The notes beneath the pieces were generated by a model. It was not told the DNA's origin. It did not search any database and saw nothing but the letters and a program-made list of their open reading frames with translations. From Stemphylium vesicarium (taxonomy: Eukaryota > Ascomycota > Dothideomycetes > Pleosporales > Pleosporaceae), in contig QXCR01000215.1 of the NCBI GenBank assembly GCA_004380135.1, positions 1 through 39,853 on the forward strand: a DNA stretch of 39,853 nt, in the 5' to 3' direction. A program made the translations under genes and the position numbers. This document shows positions 32,132 to 39,853 of the stretch, piece by piece. The number at the start of each line of letters is the position of its first letter. The first letter of the stretch is position 1.

Positions 32132-35100
32132 AGCGCCGTGCAAACCAAGACCCACTCCGTCTCCATTGCCCATGGCGCTCGCATCAACACTCCTGTCTCT
32201 ACTTCTGCCCATCTCGCGGATCCTACGGCCTTCCATCAATCCTCTTAGACCGCGTTTCTGCAGTCCTACCACCGCGCTCATCTCGCCGTTCCACACTTCT
32301 CGCTCCTCAATACCGCTGCTGTCTCCGAAGCCGCTGTCAGATGCCGAGGCAGAGGTCGACTCAGATGCTGCCGAGCTGACTTCGTCGTCGTGGTTCCGTT
32401 CGACATCGGTGTTGACCCGGAGCGCGCGTAGTCCGGCGTCTAGGCTGCGTTCGACGTCGGCGACGGTCGTGTTGTTGTTTGTGTGCGAGTTGGAAACGCC
32501 GTTGGTCGTACCGTTTGTGCCGGAGACGCCGTTGACACCCATGAATGCGATTCCAGAGCCTCCACCTGCTGCCATGGCTGCGGCATTGAATATTGCTGCT
32601 GTATTCCTGTTGTCGAGCAAGAGATGGAGACGTTCGATGATCGCTTCCAGGAGGCCGTCGATGTGGTATGGTCGAGCGAGTTGAAGAAGAGAACAGAGTA
32701 TCTGCGGTGAGCACAGAGGTGAGTTATGCAGTGGTAGAGATGATGTATACAAGAAATGTATGAGGGCCTGAAGCGTGAGATGAGTGTGTGGTAAGAATAG
32801 GGTCCTAGGTCGGTGGGAAGGAGAGTGTGATGAAGGCTCCGGTGGGCTCAATGAAGAATAAGCATTTGCCGAGACTGCGGTAGCTTCCGATGGCGTTACA
32901 GTGTTAGCGGTAAGTGTCGTGGCTGCTGAATAGTTCGTTCTGATAGAAGGTGTAATGGTTATGCTCGAGTTCCGCGATGGATGCATTGTGGCAGTCGGTC
33001 GTAGGGTTGCCGCGTCAGCATTCTCCTTCTCGGCACTTTGCGCGCTTTCCCGAAGAAGCTGATTGAAATAAGGCCCCCATCGTCTAGCAATTAGGTGCGA
33101 ATTGACGGGGATGCGCTCGCCATTCAGAGCAAGGAAATCCATATCAGCAAATTCCCGCATGCCCAAGGCCATTTGTCCGAGCTCAGTAGCTGCAGGTAGA
33201 AGTGTTCGGCCACCAGCAAGCACGTCGAGTCGGTCATGTTGTGGTGGCGCGCTTACAGAGTTGAAGCCTGAAGCGGGTGTAACTTTACGTGGGTTGTCGT
33301 ACAGTCCGAATGCTTCCAACTCAACAACGCACATATTGGAGAAGTTGATGCGGCGGTGATTGTAATCTTCAACCAGACTCCGTTTGCGATTCCCCAGAAT
33401 CACGAAACTGTTCCTACGATTCCACAACACCCCTCTATTCCAGCTTCCCTGACTGAAGATGTTGCCCCCAGCTTCTATTCTTCCCCAGCTTAATGTGCGC
33501 AGGTCGAGGGCCCAGAGAGCGTACTCTTGTTTGGAAGAGGTCAAGAATGTACCGCTTACTACAAAGTGGTTGTTGATGACTCCGCCATTTGGAAAGCGGA
33601 GACCAGGCGGCGAAAAGTTTCCATGCATCGGTTTTTCAGAAAGGGATCCGTCGGGGTGCCGCACTTGCAACTCAAGCTTGACATCGAGGAAATTGTAATT
33701 CGAATATATCAGCGTCGCCGACTCGCCATTTGTGCTCGAGCTTTGGTCGTCTGGTGCTTTTCCTTCGTCATTTCGCCTTCTTCCTTCACCAATATCATTA
33801 GGGTTAATGCTGGTCAGAGGCGCAACCACACTTCGATATGCACCACAGCTCCTGCCCAGGGAGCTAGTCTCTGTCCACTTGAGGCTCCGCAAGTTAAAAA
33901 CGCTGATCTGTTCGATATAGTGGTTGGCGCTATCTTGGCCGCCCACCACTAGCATTTCCGCGCCACCATCGCCATCTAGCTGAACACCCAAAGACCCTTG
34001 GTTCGGATTCGATGAAGGTGGGTTATGCCGTATAGCGGTTACGGCAGCTCCAGTTGAGCTGAAAACGGCTGAGCTCGGGAGTATGGTAGCGCAATGAGCA
34101 TAGCGACCTTGTGGTGCGTCGCTCGTAGCAACATGCATCCATGTGCGCGTGGCTGCATCGTAGATGTGAACGTCAGACATGACCACAACCTCAGGTTGCG
34201 CATCTGCAGGTGCACCTTGTATTACAGAAGTGGCCTGGTTTGACGACGGACTCGCAGGCGACATGCCGCCGTAGCAGACAAGCTTGGTGTCGCCAAGTGC
34301 ACACACGCTGTGGAAATATCGCGGAGGCGGGATATCACCCTTGGTGTCGACCTTCGTCCAATGGCGCTTGACCAAATCGAGCTCGTACAAGTCCGACGTG
34401 AGCTGTGGCCTTGTTCGTGAAAGTCTTCTGCCACCAAAGACATACAGCTTGTCCCCTAGGATGGTGGTGGTAGCGCCTACAAGAGGATGAGGCTCTTTGC
34501 CGGTCGTTCTATGTACGTTGCATACCAGTCCTGATAGTCCTGTTGTAGAGCTTGTGGGCGTGGCCAGTCCTGCGAGCATTGCTGGTGATTGGGAGACACC
34601 GGAGCCGGGCGTCCGCGCCGAAGATGTAGGTGGACGGTCGCCGCCATCTTGAGCATCTTGCCCGTGTAAACTTGTCTGACTGCTGTTCAGACTCGAGATG
34701 AAGGGCGCCGACGTCTGAGAATCAATTGTATTTGTCCGGCTCTGAGACATGCTGGCCGGATTTTGATGATGCATTGAATTCTCGCGTGGGGCTTCAGGGT
34801 TAGAAGGAAGATTGATAGGTAAGGACGAGATTCTTTGTACAGGTATGGCCAAATTCGGTATTAGTATCTCCACATGACGAGACTTAGTGCTAGAAGAGTC
34901 GCTCAAGGAATTGCCGCTCGGAATGGGTGGACCGGAGAGGCTGGGACGACTGCTCGGAATGATAGTCGATGTTCGGAAAGACCTGAATCCAATGCTCGTA
35001 CGGGCGCTTTCAGGTACTACACGTGGATCATAGCGCGTGGTGGCGATTAGGTTTGCTGAATATGCTCTAGAGTCGAGTGAACGTCTCTTGTTAAATAAGG

Positions 35101-35209
35101 CCTGTTTTATCTTAAACGCCGTGGGCCGTTTCCAAAAGGACGAGACGTCGCCAAGTGGCTCGGTACTAGCACCAACGGAGGCGTAAGAGAGACCTAAAGG
35201 AAGGGCCAT
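32129..35209 (-). CDS. Kelch-repeat and BTB protein, Ral2-like
   Basis: A single exon of 1026 residues. The N-terminal 230 residues are Ser/Pro-rich and probably disordered. Kelch repeats forming a beta-propeller run from about 235 to 635 (LVGATTTILGDKLYVFGGRR, PPPRYFHSVCALGDTKLVCY, QGRYAHCATI, AEMLVVGGQD). A BTB/POZ-like fold follows, with its first half at about 686-722 (ADMDFLALNGERIPVNSHLI) and its second half at about 801-870 (LTLQALIHFLYTSSLPL, LLQLARPYHIDGLLE), separated by a Ser/Thr-rich insertion of about 78 residues. The Asn/Gly/Ser-rich tail is basic near the end. Kelch plus BTB in this order resembles fission yeast Ral2, which acts upstream of Ras1 in morphology and mating. A Cul3 adaptor role is an alternative. 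The function here is inferred only. Confidence 0.92.
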   Translation of the reverse strand: MALPLGLSYASVGASTEPLGDVSSFWKRPTAFKIKQALFNKRRSLDSRAYSANLIATTRYDPRVVPESARTSIGFRSFRTSTIIPSSRPSLSGPPIPSGNSLSDSSSTKSRHVEILIPNLAIPVQRISSLPINLPSNPEAPRENSMHHQNPASMSQSRTNTIDSQTSAPFISSLNSSQTSLHGQDAQDGGDRPPTSSARTPGSGVSQSPAMLAGLATPTSSTTGLSGLVCNVHRTTGKEPHPLVGATTTILGDKLYVFGGRRLSRTRPQLTSDLYELDLVKRHWTKVDTKGDIPPPRYFHSVCALGDTKLVCYGGMSPASPSSNQATSVIQGAPADAQPEVVVMSDVHIYDAATRTWMHVATSDAPQGRYAHCATILPSSAVFSSTGAAVTAIRHNPPSSNPNQGSLGVQLDGDGGAEMLVVGGQDSANHYIEQISVFNLRSLKWTETSSLGRSCGAYRSVVAPLTSINPNDIGEGRRRNDEGKAPDDQSSSTNGESATLIYSNYNFLDVKLELQVRHPDGSLSEKPMHGNFSPPGLRFPNGGVINNHFVVSGTFLTSSKQEYALWALDLRTLSWGRIEAGGNIFSQGSWNRGVLWNRRNSFVILGNRKRSLVEDYNHRRINFSNMCVVELEAFGLYDNPRKVTPASGFNSVSAPPQHDRLDVLAGGRTLLPAATELGQMALGMREFADMDFLALNGERIPVNSHLIARRWGPYFNQLLRESAQSAEKENADAATLRPTATMHPSRNSSITITPSIRTNYSAATTLTANTVTPSEATAVSANAYSSLSPPEPSSHSPSHRPRTLFLPHTHLTLQALIHFLYTSSLPLHNSPLCSPQILCSLLQLARPYHIDGLLEAIIERLHLLLDNRNTAAIFNAAAMAAGGGSGIAFMGVNGVSGTNGTTNGVSNSHTNNNTTVADVERSLDAGLRALRVNTDVERNHDDEVSSAASESTSASASDSGFGDSSGIEEREVWNGEMSAVVGLQKRGLRGLMEGRRIREMGRSRDRSVDASAMGNGDGVGLGLHGA

Positions 35210-37907
35210 GGTTAGCGATCAATTTCGAGAAAGGAAATTCGAGATGCAAAGTGATACTGAAAGAGGAGTGTCCTGCTTTTGAAATATTCCGATGTTGCCA
35301 GCTGCAGCAAATGTCCAATGCAGACCTTACTGCAAGGTCTCAACCACCAATGGACCGCAGTGGCTTTGATGAAAAGCCATGTTTACATATTGGGCAAGGT
35401 GACTTTGCTGCGGTGCTACTCTCGTGTGGTACAATGGCTTTGCATGACGCAGCGTCGCGTGGTAGGACGAAATAGATCTTTCAGCTCCCAAAAGCATGAT
35501 TTCATGCAGTACAGGAGCAAACCGTGACGATTCCCAGCTTAATCTCATACTTGAATTTAGGCGGTGGAGGCCCTAAACGGACAATCGGAGACGACAAAGA
35601 GGGGGGTGACGTTTATAAAGAGAGGACAAAAGCCTTACTTGAGAATACGCCACACACGGAGCGGGGAAGGGTGAGATCCAGCAGGACGGTAAACGTATGC
35701 AAAGAAGGAAGAGGCCGTAGTCGACGGGCAGTCTTGCTGAACTGGCGCGTACAGATGACAGCGAGGTTCGTGCCCAGTTGTGGAGCGCAGAGGCTTCCTA
35801 CGCTGGATAGGGATTGGCGTCTTGGCAAGTATTGCAAGGAGAGTCCCAGCTAGTAAGACGTCGATAGCAAAGGGTCTTGTAGGACTGCGGGACGAGCTGC
35901 AGATAGCTGAGAACTGTGTGAGACAAGGCGGAGCGAACGGGACACGCGACGGTGGGATGGGGGCGGAGGAGGTCCGGAATCAGATGAAACCCAAATAGGC
36001 CGAGACTCGACACTACTCAGGTACCATGGATAGGCAACAATGGCAAATCCTCAACAGCACAGCGATCGGACTTGGACACGCGAGGGCGTTGCACAGCTTT
36101 TTGCTCCCGGGCGTCTTGTACAGAGTGCTCATCAAACATGTCCTGGGCCTTCCCCCCGGCAGAGCACGGTCGCAAAAACAATTAGCGCCAGGAATGTTGC
36201 GCGACAAATCAGCTGTCATGAGCCTACAAAATTAAAGGCGCTATTAGCGCGAGAGACCCATCTAGGTGTTGACATCGGTGACCATGACTGCGAGCGGCCA
36301 ATACGGAAGAGACGGACAGCCAAAGGTTCTATGAGTAGCTCAGAGAGGCTTCAGACCGTCATCGTAAGTGCAGCCTAGCTCTAGTCCTCTGTTGATCGAT
36401 TCCGTCATGCGCGAGGCAAACCACACTCGTATAATCAAATTTTGGAAGGATTCAGTGCCGTCGCGTCGTATACCGTTTACGGACATCTTCGCGTTCCGAT
36501 TGCTTTTGTTGCAACTTCAACGCTGCTCAGGAGGTTTCGCGCTTCTCGGTCTCGATGTACGCGGGGTTGTGGAGCTCTTGTATGGGACACGTGTACTTTT
36601 TGGAGAGAAGAGTTCGTGGAATGCCAGCACCAGGTACTTGTCGTTGGTGTAATAACGCGACAGTTCGCGTCAAGATGTTGAATCAATTCTTGGCAGCAGC
36701 TTCTGAGAACCCCAAACAAATCTCCGCTTGAACGCTCTTGTCGATGTGCGCGAGTAGTCCCTGACCCCTGGGAATCCGAAAGGTGATTTAGAGCAGGCGA
36801 TTTTTTGTTCGGTCACACTGCACCCGCGCGACTCTATACGGCAGGAGTAGGGGGCAAGGCCCTGCTCGTCAGCTCAATTCATCATGAGTCAAACATTGCG
36901 AGATTTTGCTGCGTAACGTACGGGATTAATTGCGACTGCCTCATGTGAGAAGTAAAAGCCAGATGGAGTATCGCGCCTACCCATCGTGAGCTACCTAGAG
37001 GACTTCATCTGTCAATATAATGTAGCTGGGCCCAAAGACTGCAGCAAAGCTTGACTAGGCTTCCTTATTCAAGGGTACTACGAAGCCATCCATACTGTGT
37101 TGAACGAGTTGTGGATAACGTGGGCTTACGATGTATGTCCCTTCCTCACCCCCGGTTGCTCTTTCCCAACCATCACCGACCCTTTCTCAGCATCAGGTAC
37201 ATTACTCCTTCCGTATTCGCAGTTGAATGTGTCTCTCAGGACTGAATATCAGAGCCTAAGCTGTATTACTAGCGTATATCGTCTCCTAGTTTTCATTATT
37301 ACGTCAAAATCCATGGCATAAAGGGTTGAAAAGAAGATTATGGTGTTATTATGATTCGGCTATACCCTTCCCATTCCCCATTCCTACAGGCTCATGCTGT
37401 TCTCATCATCCGCATACCACAATCATCCCTCAACTCTAGTTTGAGGCCTCGACTGTGCGTTCGGTGCACAGCCCTGCACCGGCCGAGTGCCCTTGACTAC
37501 TAGTTTTTAGGGCATCTAGGACCCGTAAACATCTATAGATATTATAGATGTCAAGTTGCACCTGCCAGTGAGGGGCCAGTGTAGCATCTTCACTTCCTTA
37601 GGTCTCGGCTCGATAATGAAGATAAAGTCAAGGCAGCTCATGTGCCCTGACTTTGTCTAAGACCCAGTGGCGATGGCAATCACAACCCTGGAGTTGACAA
37701 CGATGATGCTTTTTCGAATGTCTTCAAGTCGTTCTCGAATCTTCCCTCTCTGGTCTCGAGATGTGTTGGAGCCATCGATCGATGGAATTGTGTGAGGAAG
37801 ATGACTACTCCTAGTTGACGGTTTGGCGGCTGTCCTCAACTTATTGGTTGCAACTCTTGGGGCCTTGTATCGTCTCCGATCATGACCAAGCTTCTCTTCA
37901 TGTTCCT
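35210..37907. other. Long intergenic region, no gene accepted
   Basis: About 2.7 kb. The left ~400 bases should be the kelch/BTB promoter. An ATG-initiated frame at 36040-36378 (112 residues) is the best candidate for a small gene, but it overlaps an open frame on the other strand and shows no motif. The right part holds a hairpin-rich patch (separate entry) and the 3' flank of the RCR-like gene. Confidence 0.55.
37443..37657. repeat. Cluster of short inverted repeats (hairpin-rich patch)
   Basis: Within 215 bases there are: palindrome GAGGCCTC (37443-37450); TGTGC/GCACA arms (37454-37458, 37466-37470) that compete with GTGCA/TGCAC (37464-37468, 37475-37479); a perfect 9 bp inverted repeat ACATCTATA/TATAGATGT (37529-37537, 37543-37551) with a 5-base loop; and a 15 bp stem with two imperfections (37621-37635, 37643-37657) with a 7-base loop. 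A TGCC(C)TTGACT motif recurs at 37488 and in both arms of the last stem. It could be a folded ncRNA, a degraded MITE or transcription-end structures of the RCR-like gene. Confidence 0.45.
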
Positions 37908-38360
37908 CTAACGACTCATCCTAGCAGCCTCAGGCGCCCTGGGCATGTACGGCGGAGGTGCATCATATCTCGCTGCGCCCCTCGCATCCCAGGCACCTCC
38001 CTTTCCCCAACTCTGCTCTACTCCACCCCAATTACTGTCTCCTCCAATGACCCTCCTCGAAGGCAGTCTAATGGCGGGGGCGCCACCCTCTTTTCTAAGC
38101 AATCTTGGGCCAGTTCCGGAAATCTCATGCATATGCATAGCATGTTGCCTAGCGTTTCTTCGGCTCCGGCTTCGCGCGTACACGAGGGCGAGGATGATCC
38201 CGACGAAGGCGCCGATGAGGATTATGATGATGAGAATTACGGTTCGATGAGTCGAGCATTCAGATGTGTAGTTGACATAGCAAGAGTTTGATCGTCTTTG
38301 GATAGTAGGGGTGGTGTCTTGGTGAGTAGAAGAGGAGCGCGGCAGGATCTGAGGAGCCAT
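37908..38360 (-). CDS. Small single-pass membrane protein with PPxY motif, RCR-like
   Basis: A single exon of 150 residues. The frame is open upstream of 38360, but that is the first ATG (MAPQILPRSS). A short N-terminal part with RRSNSCYVNYTSEC is followed by one strongly hydrophobic helix at about 40-61 (VILIIIILIGAFVGIILALV) and then a basic stretch (ARSRSRRNARQ), predicting an extracellular or lumenal N-terminus and a cytosolic tail. The tail is Gly/Ala/Arg-rich and carries DAPPPYMP, a PPxY motif (135-138) of the kind bound by WW domains of Rsp5/Nedd4 ligases. This layout matches fungal RCR (resistance to Congo red) proteins, which act in membrane protein sorting and chitin control. The family assignment is tentative; an unrelated small membrane protein is possible. 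Confidence 0.65.
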   Translation of the reverse strand: MAPQILPRSSSTHQDTTPTIQRRSNSCYVNYTSECSTHRTVILIIIILIGAFVGIILALVYARSRSRRNARQHAMHMHEISGTGPRLLRKEGGAPAIRLPSRRVIGGDSNWGGVEQSWGKGGAWDARGAARYDAPPPYMPRAPEAARMSR

Positions 38361-39841
38361 AATACGTGTCTTGGTTGATGATGAGGCGCTATTTGCGTGA
38401 TGCTGTATCCACGTATGTAAAAGACACAAACAGACAATGTCCTCAAATGCACAATCAGATAGATAGCCGGAAAACAAAGCCCGTCAAAAGCGCAAACATA
38501 ACCCACTAGATATCCTACTCTTCCACCACCCCTCAAAGCCGCATCTCCGCCCCCTCCAGGGCGCAGCCTCGCACGACAGGAACGTACAGCGTCATTTTCT
38601 GCCTACCTTACAGGCAGCGCCTCAATAAATCTCAGGCACGCCTTGTGTCTGTGCCTCATGCCAGGCGCTTACCACCAGTCTCATGCCGTATGTTGTTTGG
38701 GGGTATGCCATTTAGCTTGCTGACATGTTGCACTGCCCCTCAGCGCGTTCGCCTTGAGGGCAGCCTCGCTCTATGCGGGCGAGGCGCTGTTGGCTTAGAG
38801 AGGAGGCGGGCGGTACATGACCGATTATTTTTCTTGTTCGATTGTTCACTGGGTATCTTTGTATGTACAAGCAATGCTTCCCTCTTGTTGAGAACTTGTT
38901 CCGACAACGGCGCTGTGCGAGATGAGACCGGAAAATAGGTTGCCGCACCGGAAGGCCTGAAGCCCGCCCCTTCAGGCGCACAGCGACTCGTCAAGATCCA
39001 ACATTGCGCAGATCTGTTTGACGGTCAACGACACCTGCCCTCCAAAGCTTCTACTTCTCAAATGCCGCGCAACGACACCTGTCCTTATGTTTGACGTTTC
39101 TACTGCACTGTCGAGGTCGTTGGGCGGCGCTTCGCGACACAAAACTGTGCCGTACGCTGGGGTTCAGCCGTGCCCCCTCATCGCGCAGCAGTGATGAACA
39201 GGCCTTAGGCAACATGGGACCGCGGGGTCGCGCAATTGTGCCTTAGGCAGTCTCAGGGCGATTGCTGAGCCATTAGGCTGTGGAGTTCCATCTGATGGTA
39301 GAGGACGCAGTCGGTAAGGCTGTCGCAGGTTGAGTCAAGAGGATGGGGTCTTTCGCGATTGGCCTGCACGCCGGCCAGGTAAGTACACGTGAACGCAAGA
39401 CATTCAGCATAGAAGAGTGGTGAACTTGAACAGTGCCTCGTTGATCGCTCTCATGGAGGTATACTTTGCGTGTCATGGTAAGCTTAGAATGGGGCAGACT
39501 GAAGAATGCACACCGCGACCACGCAGTTCCCGTCGTACACTTGCACAGCGATAGCACGCGAGAGAGCCCGGCCTAATTTTGTCTCCCCCGGCAGCGGATG
39601 TAAACATTTAAATGTCCTTGGCGTTGGGGAAAGGCTACATGCTGTTGTTCTAGATACCCCGAAAGCCCCTTCTAGAACTACTTGTAGTCGACTCGTCGCT
39701 TCGGCTATACATGTGCCAAAGGCTCGCATACCAAGCATCTTGACCAACATACTCGTCTCGAGGCCTAAACATCCTACTGGCCCAAGGCTCAAGCCACGAA
39801 GCCCAATCTTGCTGACGTTCCAAAAACATCAGTAAGAACCA
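38361..39841. other. Intergenic region to the right edge, no gene recognised
   Basis: About 1.5 kb, probably the promoter of the RCR-like gene followed by unassigned sequence. Short direct repeats of AACGACACCTG(C/T)CC occur near 39027-39040 and 39070-39083. Frames on both strands (38712-38994, 39484-39835) overlap and lack motifs. Confidence 0.55.
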
Positions 39842-39853
39842 CCCCCCCCCCCC
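39842..39853. repeat. Terminal poly-C run
   Basis: Twelve consecutive C residues end the window. It is not a TTAGGG/CCCTAA telomere repeat. A homopolymer at the very edge suggests that a contig stops here. Confidence 0.85.

Noticed and set aside
36040..36378. ATG-initiated 112-residue frame on the plus strand
   Set aside because: It overlaps an open frame on the other strand, has no motif, no clear splice signals and unremarkable composition.
37443..37657. Complete MITE
   Set aside because: No matching terminal inverted repeats with flanking target-site duplication could be found by eye; kept only as a hairpin cluster.
39842..39853. Telomere end
   Set aside because: The run is pure C with no CCCTAA periodicity.

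Overview
This window looks like a piece of nuclear genome from a filamentous ascomycete (Pezizomycotina), most likely a dothideomycete of the Pleosporales. The evidence is compact genes split by 46-71 nt introns with GTA(A/T)GT donors, CTRAC-type branch points and YAG acceptors; intergenic regions of 0.5-2.7 kb; and filamentous-fungus families such as DUF1996, DUF3431, an NTO1-type EPL1/PHD protein and a fungal-type kelch/BTB protein. The order-level placement is inference. No bacterial, viral or intact transposon gene was recognised. Coordinates rest on hand splicing: for each multi-exon gene the exon lengths sum to a whole number of codons and the joins restore family motifs.

Layout, left to right. 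1-397 is a tandem repeat with a 283 bp period that runs off the left edge. 2119-2741 (-) is a small conserved protein of unknown function. 5095-6133 (-) is a secreted DUF1996 protein. 8071-10029 (-) is a probable nuclear protein of unknown function. 10901-12154 (-) is a type II membrane DUF3431 protein. 14078-15083 (-) is an RRM/RGG RNA-binding protein of the Tra2/SR kind. 15811-19393 (-) is the NTO1/BRPF-like scaffold of a NuA3-type histone acetyltransferase complex. 20924-22536 (+) is a PaxM-like FAD monooxygenase with a C-terminal membrane anchor. 22632-23693 (-) is an RBR-type E3 ubiquitin ligase and 24172-26693 (-) is an F-box/LRR protein. 27128-28952 (-) is an MFS drug-type transporter. 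30787-31579 (+) is a 1-Cys peroxiredoxin. 32129-35209 (-) is a large kelch/BTB protein resembling fission yeast Ral2. 37908-38360 (-) is a small single-pass membrane protein with a PPxY motif, RCR-like. The window ends in a run of 12 C, suggesting an assembly edge.

There are 13 protein genes, 11 of them on the minus strand. They do not form an evident pathway or biosynthetic cluster. They are mostly housekeeping or regulatory functions: chromatin, splicing, ubiquitin transfer, redox defence and transport. The only loose themes are two adjacent ubiquitin-system genes (RBR and F-box) and two convergent gene pairs (monooxygenase/RBR, 95 bp apart; peroxiredoxin/kelch, 549 bp apart). I did not find a convincing new multi-gene system. 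The items most worth checking are in-frame alternative splice choices, a degenerate bromodomain in the NTO1 homolog, a split BTB domain, a promoter octamer cluster, and a hairpin-rich non-coding patch near 37.5 kb.
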